Part shown: one piece after another, positions 6,836 to 13,104 of the stretch | How positions within the stretch are numbered: the first letter of the stretch is position 1 | Layout: every line of letters begins with the position of its first letter | Source of the DNA: a virus | Direction: 5' to 3' (one strand) | DNA length: 23,889 nt | Virus record (IMG/VR): IMGVR_UViG_3300017703_001251 | Coordinates: 1-23,889 of that record | The notes under the pieces: model-generated | The model's database searches: none | The model's input: the letters and a program-made list of their open reading frames with translations, nothing else | What the model was told of the DNA's origin: nothing | Program-made: the position numbers and the translations under genes

Positions 6836-7770
6836 AAAAAAGATTAGCTATTTGTTTTTCCGGACAACCCCGCCTTAATAGAGGGGTGTGGAATAATTTT
6901 AAAAAAAACATTATTTCTCCATTCAAAGATAGAGAGTACGAGATTGATTGCTTTGTGCACTTTTGGCGCTCCCTTAGTATTCCGACGTGTTATTATTTTG
7001 GCCTCAAAGAAAAGAATGCCGAACATCTATTAAATTCTCTCCAGAATATGGATATACATAAGTATAATATATTTTTACAGTCATTTTTGGAGGAAATAAA
7101 TCCTGTAGATATTTTATTTGATAATCCTCTTAATACAAACAACTATCCCTTAAAAAATTTCAAACATTCAAAACCTAACACTCCCTACAATTACAATAGT
7201 CAATATCATTCGGTTAAAGCGGCCCATGAGTTATGCCGTCAGCATGAACTTAAGCACGGCTTTAAATATGATTATGTGATGCGCGCCCGAACCGATTTAA
7301 ACATTCTCTCTTTACTGGAATACGAAGAATGCTCAACGAGTCACATGGGAGTTCCACACAGCAATGGACACAACTTGGGATTTGCCACAAGCGAAGAAAT
7401 TGCTAAAGGCATGGCCGACCCTGCGATTCGAGAATCCTTGCAGAGGACCTTCCGCCGCGCTCACCCTGACCATCCGAATAAAAACTTCGACGAATGGACA
7501 AAAAGTTTATCGAAGGTTATCACTTTCGATGAAACTCATGTTTGTAATGACCAATTTGCTATCTCGTCCTCTGATAACATGTACAAATATTCTCAGCTTT
7601 TAGACTTTATGATAAATGAGGTTAATGATCCCGATTCTGAAGTAAGTACCGGAATGAATACAGAAGAGGGCATCGGCATAGAAAGGATATTGTGGCTTTA
7701 TATTAATAATTTTTGTAAGATTAAAAAAATAAATTTGTTAACGAGAATTGACGCACACCCGGATATATGA
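6832..7770 (+). CDS. Glycosyltransferase-like protein (paralogue of 421-1302)
   Basis: This 312-residue protein begins MKKRLAICFSGQPR. I chose ATG 6832 because it forms an ATGA overlap with the nucleotidyltransferase stop and matches the paralogue's N-terminus; an upstream in-frame start at 6784 would run inside the previous gene. Landmarks are FVHFWRS (about 41-47), SQYHSVKAAHELC (123-135), FKYDYVMRARTDL (144-156), DQFAISSSDNM near position 240. The same order occurs at 421-1302. The SGQ(P/L)R N-terminus is frequent in glycosyltransferase-like proteins of phages and giant viruses. The R-x-D-L element is the candidate metal/donor site. It probably uses the NDP-sugar made by the gene directly upstream (inference from coupling). 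Confidence 0.6.
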   Translation: MKKRLAICFSGQPRLNRGVWNNFKKNIISPFKDREYEIDCFVHFWRSLSIPTCYYFGLKEKNAEHLLNSLQNMDIHKYNIFLQSFLEEINPVDILFDNPLNTNNYPLKNFKHSKPNTPYNYNSQYHSVKAAHELCRQHELKHGFKYDYVMRARTDLNILSLLEYEECSTSHMGVPHSNGHNLGFATSEEIAKGMADPAIRESLQRTFRRAHPDHPNKNFDEWTKSLSKVITFDETHVCNDQFAISSSDNMYKYSQLLDFMINEVNDPDSEVSTGMNTEEGIGIERILWLYINNFCKIKKINLLTRIDAHPDI

Positions 7771-7776
7771 AATGAA
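7761..7776 (+). repeat. Shared gene-junction sequence, copy 2
   Basis: GGATATATGAAATGAA is identical to 8617-8632. It contains the stop of the upstream gene (TGA 7768-7770) and the ATG of the next (7772-7774), 11 bases from the first G, as in the other copies. Confidence 0.65.
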
Positions 7777-8626
7777 CAATGCAAATATGCAAATAATAGA
7801 AAAATATTTAAAAATTTGTAAAGAAAATTTTGATAATGATGGGTGGTTTGACTGCACGGCTGAAGAACTTTATGAGAACCCCGATAAAATAGGAGAAACA
7901 TGGAAAATTAATCATGGGGCGACCAATTCTGCTTATTTGGGCATACTATATGAAGATATTTCTTCTCGTCTGCACCATTGGGATGATAAAACTGTTTTAG
8001 ATTATGGCTGTGGTTTTGGGGGAAACCTGGTAAATTTACACAAATTGGCTAATTGGTCTCGATATATTGGGTATGATATATCTCCTTATAATGTGGCGTT
8101 CACGAAAAAATATTTAAATTTACACAATATTCCATCGGATTCCATATACGAAACCAATGGATATTCAATGACAGAAATAGCAGACGAAACTGTTGATTTC
8201 GCGACGAGTTTTGTAGTTTTTCAACATATAGCCTTATTGGAAATTAAGTTAATGATATTCGAAGAAATTTATAGAGTCTTAAAAAAAGGTGGAATTTTTT
8301 CTTTTCAAATGAACCGTTGGGATCCATCTCCCCATGCGCTCGATTATAAAACTAATTGTTCTTACTTTACGTCTCACCCGCGGCCAGACGAAAAACTCGA
8401 GAGCTTATATAAAGGGAAGCCTAATTGTGTACTTACAACGCCCGATGATATAGTCGTACATTTACAACAAGTTGGGTTTGGACCGGTTGAAATTGTTCTC
8501 TCTCCCAATCCCGTCTACTGCCATACCCGTAATATCGGCGGCCGCAACGGCATCCCTGGTGAGTGGGTATATATTATAGCGACCAAAACACACTCAGAGG
8601 CTACTCAAAAGAATATGGATATATGA
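7772..8626 (+). CDS. Class I SAM-dependent methyltransferase
   Basis: This 284-residue protein has motif I VLDYGCGFGGN (75-85), a second-strand acidic IGYDIS (about 99-104), a motif resembling post-II DFATSFVVFQHI, and the motif-III-like region VLKKGGIFSFQMNRW. Together these are a standard Rossmann-fold methyltransferase core with roughly 70 extra residues in front. I chose ATG 7772, which sits in the shared junction sequence, over an in-frame TTG at 7748 inside the upstream gene. The context (nucleotidyltransferase, glycosyltransferase-like and sulfotransferase genes) suggests O- or N-methylation of a sugar or glycan. A DNA-base or protein substrate is possible, but there is no DPPY-type DNA methylase motif. 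Confidence 0.8.
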   Translation: MNNANMQIIEKYLKICKENFDNDGWFDCTAEELYENPDKIGETWKINHGATNSAYLGILYEDISSRLHHWDDKTVLDYGCGFGGNLVNLHKLANWSRYIGYDISPYNVAFTKKYLNLHNIPSDSIYETNGYSMTEIADETVDFATSFVVFQHIALLEIKLMIFEEIYRVLKKGGIFSFQMNRWDPSPHALDYKTNCSYFTSHPRPDEKLESLYKGKPNCVLTTPDDIVVHLQQVGFGPVEIVLSPNPVYCHTRNIGGRNGIPGEWVYIIATKTHSEATQKNMDI

Positions 8627-8632
8627 AATGAA
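8617..8632 (+). repeat. Shared gene-junction sequence, copy 3
   Basis: GGATATATGAAATGAA is identical to 7761-7776. The upstream stop (TGA 8624-8626) and downstream ATG (8628-8630) occupy the same offsets as in copy 2. Confidence 0.65.
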
Positions 8633-9062
8633 ATTAATAGCGCACAGAGGAAACATCAATGGCCCCCAACCAGAGTTGGAGAACAGTCCTTTTTATCTGC
8701 TGACTGCCATCGAGAAAGGTTACGACGTCGAAACAGATGTTTGGTACCATGATGATAAGTGGTATCTTGGCCATGATGCTGGTGGATATCGAATCGATAG
8801 AGACTTTTTAGAACATCCTAACCTCTGGTGTCATGCCAAGAATTTAAATGCTTTGGAAACTATGGTAGAATATGGGATACATTGCTTCTGGCACCAAGGG
8901 GATGATTTCACATTGACGAGCAAAGGATATATTTGGACTTTCCCGGGAAAGCCAACTTGTGAGAAAACGGTTATTGTTTCTAAAGATTTAGAAGCATTAG
9001 AACAAACCAAAGACTTGAATATTTATGCAGTGTGCAGTGACTATGTGGGGGCAATCAAATGA
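8628..9062 (+). CDS. Short glycerophosphodiester phosphodiesterase-like protein
   Basis: This 144-residue protein matches the N-terminal half of the GDPD TIM-barrel family: LIAHRGN (H6, R7), PELENSP, then GYDVETDVWYHD (E35, D37) and YLGHD (H49). These are the conserved catalytic and metal-binding residues. The usual family length is about 240-300 residues, so the second half of the barrel is missing or replaced. A clear ATG lies in the shared junction sequence, and a natural TGA overlaps the next start (ATGA), so this is not an obvious frameshift remnant. Full-length members cleave glycerophosphodiesters. Short forms occur in phage and glycan clusters with unproven activity. A role in trimming a phosphodiester-linked glycan substituent is inference. 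Confidence 0.62.
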   Translation: MKLIAHRGNINGPQPELENSPFYLLTAIEKGYDVETDVWYHDDKWYLGHDAGGYRIDRDFLEHPNLWCHAKNLNALETMVEYGIHCFWHQGDDFTLTSKGYIWTFPGKPTCEKTVIVSKDLEALEQTKDLNIYAVCSDYVGAIK

Positions 9063-9832
9063 CTAAAAATGAGATATCTATCCAAGTTGGAGGTATGTCG
9101 CAATCGGGGAGTACCCTTTTGTATAATATAGTTCGTTTGCTTTTAGAAATCAACACTTCCAACACAACGGATTCAACTATCACTCATCGTTTACACAAAG
9201 ACCACACCCGTTGCCCTGGTTTTGATTATTATATTGTCTCCCTAAGAGATATTCGCGATACAACTTTGAGTTGGATGTTAAAGGAAGGTATAAAAAATGT
9301 CAACGAGATAAACATAGATCCACTTTTCTCGAGAACTGAGGAGCTTCGCGACGATGAATTAGTATACACCCTCAACGGAATAGTTAGACACATCACCGAC
9401 AATATTATGTGGTTACAACAATATAACCACATTCCAGAAACTAACTCAGAAAATACATATTTTTGGGGATATGAAAAATACAAAATGCATCCTGTGGAGG
9501 AGACCCGCGCTTTGGTGTCTTTCTTAAAATTAAACGTTGATTTATACCCTAGAGAAACATTAGAGAGAGTAGTCAACGAGGCTGAGGGTTTAATTGAACA
9601 CGCTCCTGCGGCAGCCGATGGTATGACTCCCAAAGAAGCTGCATGGAATGATAAAACTAAAATGCTTAAAATTCAACGCACCGCAAACAAAGGACGTTCT
9701 GGCCATTGGGGGCAATACATGGAACCTTGGCTGCTTACATTCCTGCAAACCCTTGTGATGGGATTTCTACTGGACTACGGATATGCGACTCTAAGATGTC
9801 CCCACTGCAATAAGAACCCAAGGAAACCATAA
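9059..9832 (+). CDS. PAPS-dependent sulfotransferase-like protein with C-terminal CxxC tail
   Basis: This 257-residue protein has the two PAPS-binding elements of sulfotransferases: a 5'-phosphosulfate loop GGMSQSGSTLL (11-21) after a strand, and the 3'-phosphate segment YYIVSLRDIRDTTLSW (R63, S71). Near the end is GRSGHWGQYMEPW, matching the family's C-terminal loop, then LLDYGYA. The last residues add RCPHCNKNPRKP, a CxxC that looks like half a zinc knuckle and is not a normal part of the family. The start makes an ATGA overlap with the GDPD-like gene. The expected reaction is transfer of sulfate from PAPS to a glycan hydroxyl. No PAPS-synthesis gene is in the window, so the host would supply it. 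Confidence 0.68.
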   Translation: MTKNEISIQVGGMSQSGSTLLYNIVRLLLEINTSNTTDSTITHRLHKDHTRCPGFDYYIVSLRDIRDTTLSWMLKEGIKNVNEINIDPLFSRTEELRDDELVYTLNGIVRHITDNIMWLQQYNHIPETNSENTYFWGYEKYKMHPVEETRALVSFLKLNVDLYPRETLERVVNEAEGLIEHAPAAADGMTPKEAAWNDKTKMLKIQRTANKGRSGHWGQYMEPWLLTFLQTLVMGFLLDYGYATLRCPHCNKNPRKP

Positions 9833-9833
9833 A

Positions 9834-10193
9834 ATGAACGCAAGCTTGCCAATGAAACAGGTTGAGAAAGGATGGGGATGGGAACAGTGGATCGTCAATA
9901 ATAAAGAATATTGTGGCAAATTGCTGTTTTTTAATCAAGATAAGCGTTCCTCGTGGCATTATCACAAACTAAAGGATGAGGTCTTTTACGTTCAGTCGGG
10001 GTTGATAATTGTAAAATATTCCGGACACAACGATATAGAAAAAGCCGACCAATGCATTCTTCAACCGGGCGAGAACTTCCATGTTTATCGAGGCCTCCGA
10101 CATCAAATACTAGCACTACAAGACACAGAGTTGTTTGAATTTTCCACTCAACATTTTGATACTGATTCTTATAGGATTATAAATGGAGACTAA
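9834..10193 (+). CDS. Cupin, mannose-6-phosphate isomerase (type II C-terminal)-like
   Basis: This 119-residue single-domain cupin has metal ligands WHYHKLKDEVFYV (H42, H44, E49) and a second motif with RHQI (H90). EKGWGWEQW at the front and ELFEFSTQHFDTDSYRI at the end are typical of the cupin domain at the C-terminus of bifunctional mannose-6-phosphate isomerase/GDP-mannose pyrophosphorylases. Stand-alone versions occur in nucleotide-sugar clusters as isomerase- or epimerase-like enzymes. It starts 2 nt after the sulfotransferase stop, with AAGGA upstream, and its stop abuts the GTG of the RmlB-like gene. It probably converts a hexose-phosphate or NDP-sugar intermediate. A sugar-binding regulatory role is also possible. 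Confidence 0.75.
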   Translation: MNASLPMKQVEKGWGWEQWIVNNKEYCGKLLFFNQDKRSSWHYHKLKDEVFYVQSGLIIVKYSGHNDIEKADQCILQPGENFHVYRGLRHQILALQDTELFEFSTQHFDTDSYRIINGD

Positions 10194-10196
10194 GTG
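10185..10196 (+). promoter_or_regulatory. Shine-Dalgarno with GTG start for the RmlB-like gene
   Basis: GGAG at 10185-10188 is 5 nt upstream of GTG 10194-10196. The GTG directly follows the cupin TAA and starts MKLVVITG, which brings the Rossmann loop to its normal position, so this rare start codon is the right one. Confidence 0.7.
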
Positions 10197-11144
10197 AAGC
10201 TCGTTGTTATAACAGGTTGTTTGGGGCTTATTGGTTCTCATGTAACTCGTGAATGTCTCAAAAAAGGCTGGAAAGTATACGGAATTGATTGTTGTACATA
10301 TGCCGCCAATGAAGAGTTTTTAACGGACTTCCACAGGAGCCCCAATTTTACATTTGTTGAAAAGGATATCGCTACTTTAAAATATTTGCCCGATTGTGAT
10401 TACGTGATTAATATAGCGGCAGAATCACATGTTGGAAATAGCATTATTGACAGTACAGACTTTATAACTTCTAACGTCGTAGGCGTCAAGAACCTCTTGG
10501 ATTTAATACGCCAAAAGCAAGCAAATGTGAGCGACCGGCCTGTGTTCTTCCATTTCAGTACCGACGAGGTTTATGGAGATATCACAAACGGTGAACACAT
10601 TGAAACCGATATCCTCCAACCAAGCAACCCATATTCCGCATCCAAAGCTGCAGCGGATATGCTAGTGATGGCGTGGGCTAGAACTTATGATTTAAAATAT
10701 CTTATTTTAAGACCAACGAATAATTACGGAATAGGACAATACCCAGAAAAGCTCATTCCCCTTACTGTCAAGCTCTTAATGAGAGGTAAGAAAATTAAAC
10801 TTCACGATAAAGGGGAGCCAATACGAAATTGGCTTCACTCGGCTGACACTGCGACTGCGGTAACTACCTTGATAGAGACCGAGCAGAATCATGGTATTTA
10901 CAACGTTGCTGGTGGTTTTGAGCAAAAGAATATTGAGACAGTCAGCAAAGTATTGGAATGTTATTTTGGTGAGAAAAGAGATTGGAGCGAGTATATAGAC
11001 TTATCTTACACTCGCGAAGGGCAGGATGTGAGATATGCACTTAATGATGATAAACTAAAGTCTCTTGGATGGAGACCCCAAAAAAACTTTGATCATGAGA
11101 TTGAGCAAATTGTTGAACATTATAAAAACAATTTTAAATGGTAA
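10194..11144 (+). CDS. NAD-dependent nucleotide-sugar 4,6-dehydratase/epimerase (RmlB-like)
   Basis: This 316-residue extended short-chain dehydrogenase has a GxxGxxG dinucleotide loop (ITGCLGLIGSH, G8/G11/G14), the catalytic T-D-E set in FSTDEVYGD (T123, D124, E125) and the Y-x3-K pair in YSASKAAAD (Y147, K151). RPTNNYGIGQYPEKLIPL follows. The adjacent D-E of the TDE set plus the NNYG-x-x-QYPEKLIP segment are the hallmarks of dTDP-glucose 4,6-dehydratase rather than a simple epimerase. It is somewhat shorter than the roughly 350-residue RmlB enzymes. It would convert an NDP-hexose to its 4-keto-6-deoxy form, probably on NDP-sugar made by one of the two nucleotidyltransferases. It is the last gene of the glycan cassette. 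Confidence 0.83.
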   Translation: MKLVVITGCLGLIGSHVTRECLKKGWKVYGIDCCTYAANEEFLTDFHRSPNFTFVEKDIATLKYLPDCDYVINIAAESHVGNSIIDSTDFITSNVVGVKNLLDLIRQKQANVSDRPVFFHFSTDEVYGDITNGEHIETDILQPSNPYSASKAAADMLVMAWARTYDLKYLILRPTNNYGIGQYPEKLIPLTVKLLMRGKKIKLHDKGEPIRNWLHSADTATAVTTLIETEQNHGIYNVAGGFEQKNIETVSKVLECYFGEKRDWSEYIDLSYTREGQDVRYALNDDKLKSLGWRPQKNFDHEIEQIVEHYKNNFKW

Positions 11145-11156
11145 TAAAGGAAACAA

Positions 11157-11339
11157 ATGAACTTTTTAAATAAAATCAAAAACTGGCTTACAGGCCCAGA
11201 TACAACGCCTGTTGAACCTGAAATAGATCTTTCTAGTTTGAAGGTCGTTGAATTGCGAGCTATAGCGAAAGAAAGAGGAATGAAAGGTTATACCAAACAC
11301 AATAAAGCTGAATTGTTGCAGCTACTTAAAGGAGAATAA
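11157..11339 (+). CDS. Rho N-terminal/SAP-like mini-protein
   Basis: This 60-residue protein starts after AAAGGA. Residues 25-58 (SLKVVELRAIAKERG, MKGYTKHNKAELLQLL) match the Rho_N/SAP-like helix-extended-helix fold found at the start of transcription terminator Rho and in many small phage proteins. It usually binds nucleic acid. The N-terminal 24 residues are a short amphipathic helix (FLNKIKNWL) and a Pro/Thr linker. It sits at the border between the glycan cassette and the late genes. Its function is unknown, and a role in RNA or DNA binding is only family-based inference. Confidence 0.65.
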   Translation: MNFLNKIKNWLTGPDTTPVEPEIDLSSLKVVELRAIAKERGMKGYTKHNKAELLQLLKGE

Positions 11340-11340
11340 G

Positions 11341-11529
11341 ATGAAATTATCTAATCAAGCAATTGGTGCTATTATGATGGCTCTACAGGAGTCTTTGATG
11401 AACCAGTCAGACATTGTTCCTGTTTTTCAAAAATTTGAATTAACTGACACCAATGATGGACTTGTGGTGGATAACCCCCCCACAGTACATGTCCCGAATG
11501 AAACACAGTCTGACGCTAACGCTCCGTAA
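11341..11529 (+). CDS. Small phage protein of unknown function
   Basis: This 62-residue protein has an N-terminal helix (LSNQAIGAIMMALQESLMNQ), a short hydrophobic segment (IVPVFQKFELTD) and an acidic, Pro/Asn-rich tail (VDNPPTVHVP). It resembles small conserved proteins that I recall in front of gp55 or the FmdB-like gene in marine T4-like phages, but I cannot confirm this. It is preceded by GGAG and its stop overlaps the next start as TAATG. No function is proposed. Confidence 0.6.
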   Translation: MKLSNQAIGAIMMALQESLMNQSDIVPVFQKFELTDTNDGLVVDNPPTVHVPNETQSDANAP

Positions 11530-11798
11530 TGCCGCGTTACCGCTATGAATGTAAAAATTGTGGCGATTTGATAATAGCTTTTCATAGTTTTGAAGAAACC
11601 TTTTCGGATTGCGAAAAGTGTGAACAACTCAACACAATGCAAAGAATATTATCAACGCCGCTTACTATTAAAAAAAAATCCACTGGTCACCCGAATAAAA
11701 AGATTGGTGAGTTGACAAAAGAATATATTGAAGAGAACCGAAAGGTTCTAGAACAACAAAAAAAAGAGGCCACCAGGAAAGCTAATGACTCGTCTTGA
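11529..11798 (+). CDS. FmdB-like zinc-ribbon protein
   Basis: This 89-residue protein begins PRYRYECKNCG and has two CxxC pairs: C8-C11 and C28-C31 (SDCEKCEQ). This is the FmdB/Zinc_ribbon_8 pattern, in which MPxYxYxCxxCG opens the protein. A basic, Lys/Glu-rich helical tail follows. Similar proteins are common next to late-transcription genes in T4-like phages. Family members are called regulators, but direct evidence for that is thin. It overlaps its neighbours by one base (TAATG) upstream and 14 nt downstream. Confidence 0.75.
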   Translation: MPRYRYECKNCGDLIIAFHSFEETFSDCEKCEQLNTMQRILSTPLTIKKKSTGHPNKKIGELTKEYIEENRKVLEQQKKEATRKANDSS

Positions 11799-12141
11799 AA
11801 TGATACTAAGCGCTGTCTTATTATTTTCCGTAATTTTAAACATCGGTTTAATATATTATGTGAAGGGCGCCATCGTGCGTTTACTTGCTATATCGGAAGA
11901 GCTAGGTGACCTCCAGCAGATGATTAATTCTTTTGCCACTCATGCCAAAAAGGTATATGAGTTAGAGATGTTTTATGGTGATGATACACTTGCGCACTTA
12001 TTGGAACATGCTGTATCATTCAATGAACAATTAGAAACGTTTGAATATATTTATTCTTTAACTGAAGACCCAGAAAAAACACCTACAGAAGAGTTACTTG
12101 ATGATGACACAGAAGTCAGAACCGATGCCGAAGAAGCGTAA
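11785..12141 (+). CDS. Single-pass membrane protein of unknown function
   Basis: This 118-residue protein has one strong hydrophobic segment at about 6-27 (MILSAVLLFSVILNIGLIYYV). A predicted helix with an LxDLQQMINSF-type heptad pattern and an acidic C-terminus follow. There is no signal-peptidase site, so it is probably an inner-membrane protein with the C-terminus in the cytoplasm (topology inferred from K27/R32 after the segment). Its start overlaps the zinc-ribbon gene by 14 nt. The end overlaps the sigma-factor gene by 17 nt if ATG 12125 is used. Confidence 0.65.
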   Translation: MTRLEMILSAVLLFSVILNIGLIYYVKGAIVRLLAISEELGDLQQMINSFATHAKKVYELEMFYGDDTLAHLLEHAVSFNEQLETFEYIYSLTEDPEKTPTEELLDDDTEVRTDAEEA

Positions 12142-12808
12142 AAAAAATTATTACTTTACTCATAAACATGAAGAAGCTATCGTCAGATATGCTCGTACGA
12201 ATTGTTTAAGAGAAAGAACAGAACTATATGTTGAATATATAGGGCCAGCTTTTAATGAGATGGTTGACAAGATAGTATTTACCTATAAGTTCACTAGCTT
12301 GCCTAATATTGATTCATTGCGAGATGAATGTAAAATATGGTTGATGACAATATTAGATAAGTATGACCCTAATCGCGGCTCTGCCGCGTTTTCTTATTTT
12401 TCGGTTATCACCAAAAACTGGTTTATTCATAAGGTTAAGAAACAGCAGAAACAAAATAAACGAGAGGTGGATCTAAATAACATTTCTAAAAGTTATGAAG
12501 AACAATATCTTTCAACTGAGGAGTCGTACTTAACTCACAGGGAAGAAGATGAATTTTGGAAAAAGTTTTACGCTGAATTACAGTCATGGGACACTTCTCA
12601 AATGAAGGAGAACGATTTAAAAGTATATAAAGCTATTATCATTCTTTTTGAGTCAAAAGATGATATTGATATTTTTAACAAAAAGGCTATTTATTTATAC
12701 CTTCGAGAAATTACAGGCCTCAACACCAAACAGATTGTTAACTCCTTAAAGAAATTTCGGAAGAGATATTATAATTTTAAGCAAGATTGGGATACTGGAA
12801 CAATATGA
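12125..12808 (+). CDS. 55: T4 gp55-like late-transcription sigma factor
   Basis: This 227-residue protein has the sigma region-2-like core of the gp55 family. The segment WLMTILDKYDPNRGSAAFSY is followed by FSVITKNWFIHKVKK and a basic linker. It is the helix pair that binds the RNA polymerase beta' coiled coil. The C-terminal part is helical (LYLREITGLNTKQIVNSLKKF) and resembles a helix-turn-helix. T4 gp55 directs RNA polymerase to TATAAATA-type late promoters with sliding clamp gp45. I prefer ATG 12125 (MPKKRKKNYYF) because homologues begin with a Lys-rich stretch; in-frame ATGs at 12098 are alternatives. The stop overlaps the next ATG (ATGA). It lies directly upstream of the baseplate genes it would activate. 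Confidence 0.78.
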   Translation: MPKKRKKNYYFTHKHEEAIVRYARTNCLRERTELYVEYIGPAFNEMVDKIVFTYKFTSLPNIDSLRDECKIWLMTILDKYDPNRGSAAFSYFSVITKNWFIHKVKKQQKQNKREVDLNNISKSYEEQYLSTEESYLTHREEDEFWKKFYAELQSWDTSQMKENDLKVYKAIIILFESKDDIDIFNKKAIYLYLREITGLNTKQIVNSLKKFRKRYYNFKQDWDTGTI

Positions 12809-13104
12809 GCAACCAAAATTTAGAAAATTTGATCAATGAGGCGCTAACTAACATTCGGAATGATAGGAAGCTTGCAAGAGAATTTCTAAATGAGGTAGCC
12901 AACCAGATAGTTAAAGAACCCGAACAAAATAAATACTTGAGTCCTGTTGCAGCTAAACATGTAGAATCATTGCAAAGATCCAACGAACAACTAGTAAAAT
13001 TGATCAGTCTAAGACAAAAAGGACAAAGCCAAAATACAGGACTATCCGACCAAGATAAGAACGATCTGTTTGATATGATTCAGGGAGAAGTTAAAAATGG
13101 CTAA
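12805..13104 (+). CDS. Small helical protein of unknown function
   Basis: This 99-residue protein starts MSNQNLENLINEAL; the ATGA overlap at 12805-12808 sets the start, and an in-frame ATG at 12787 lies inside the sigma gene. It is mostly helical and charged, with an ERLQRS-like segment (HVESLQRSNEQLVKLISL) that could form a coiled coil. There is no cysteine or membrane segment. Its end overlaps the M23 gene by 8 nt. It may act with either neighbour, but nothing visible identifies a role. Confidence 0.6.
   Translation: MSNQNLENLINEALTNIRNDRKLAREFLNEVANQIVKEPEQNKYLSPVAAKHVESLQRSNEQLVKLISLRQKGQSQNTGLSDQDKNDLFDMIQGEVKNG

Noticed and set aside
9229-9633. Antisense open frame of 134 codons over the sulfotransferase
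   Set aside because: No motif, no ribosome-binding site, and it lies wholly inside a well supported + strand gene.
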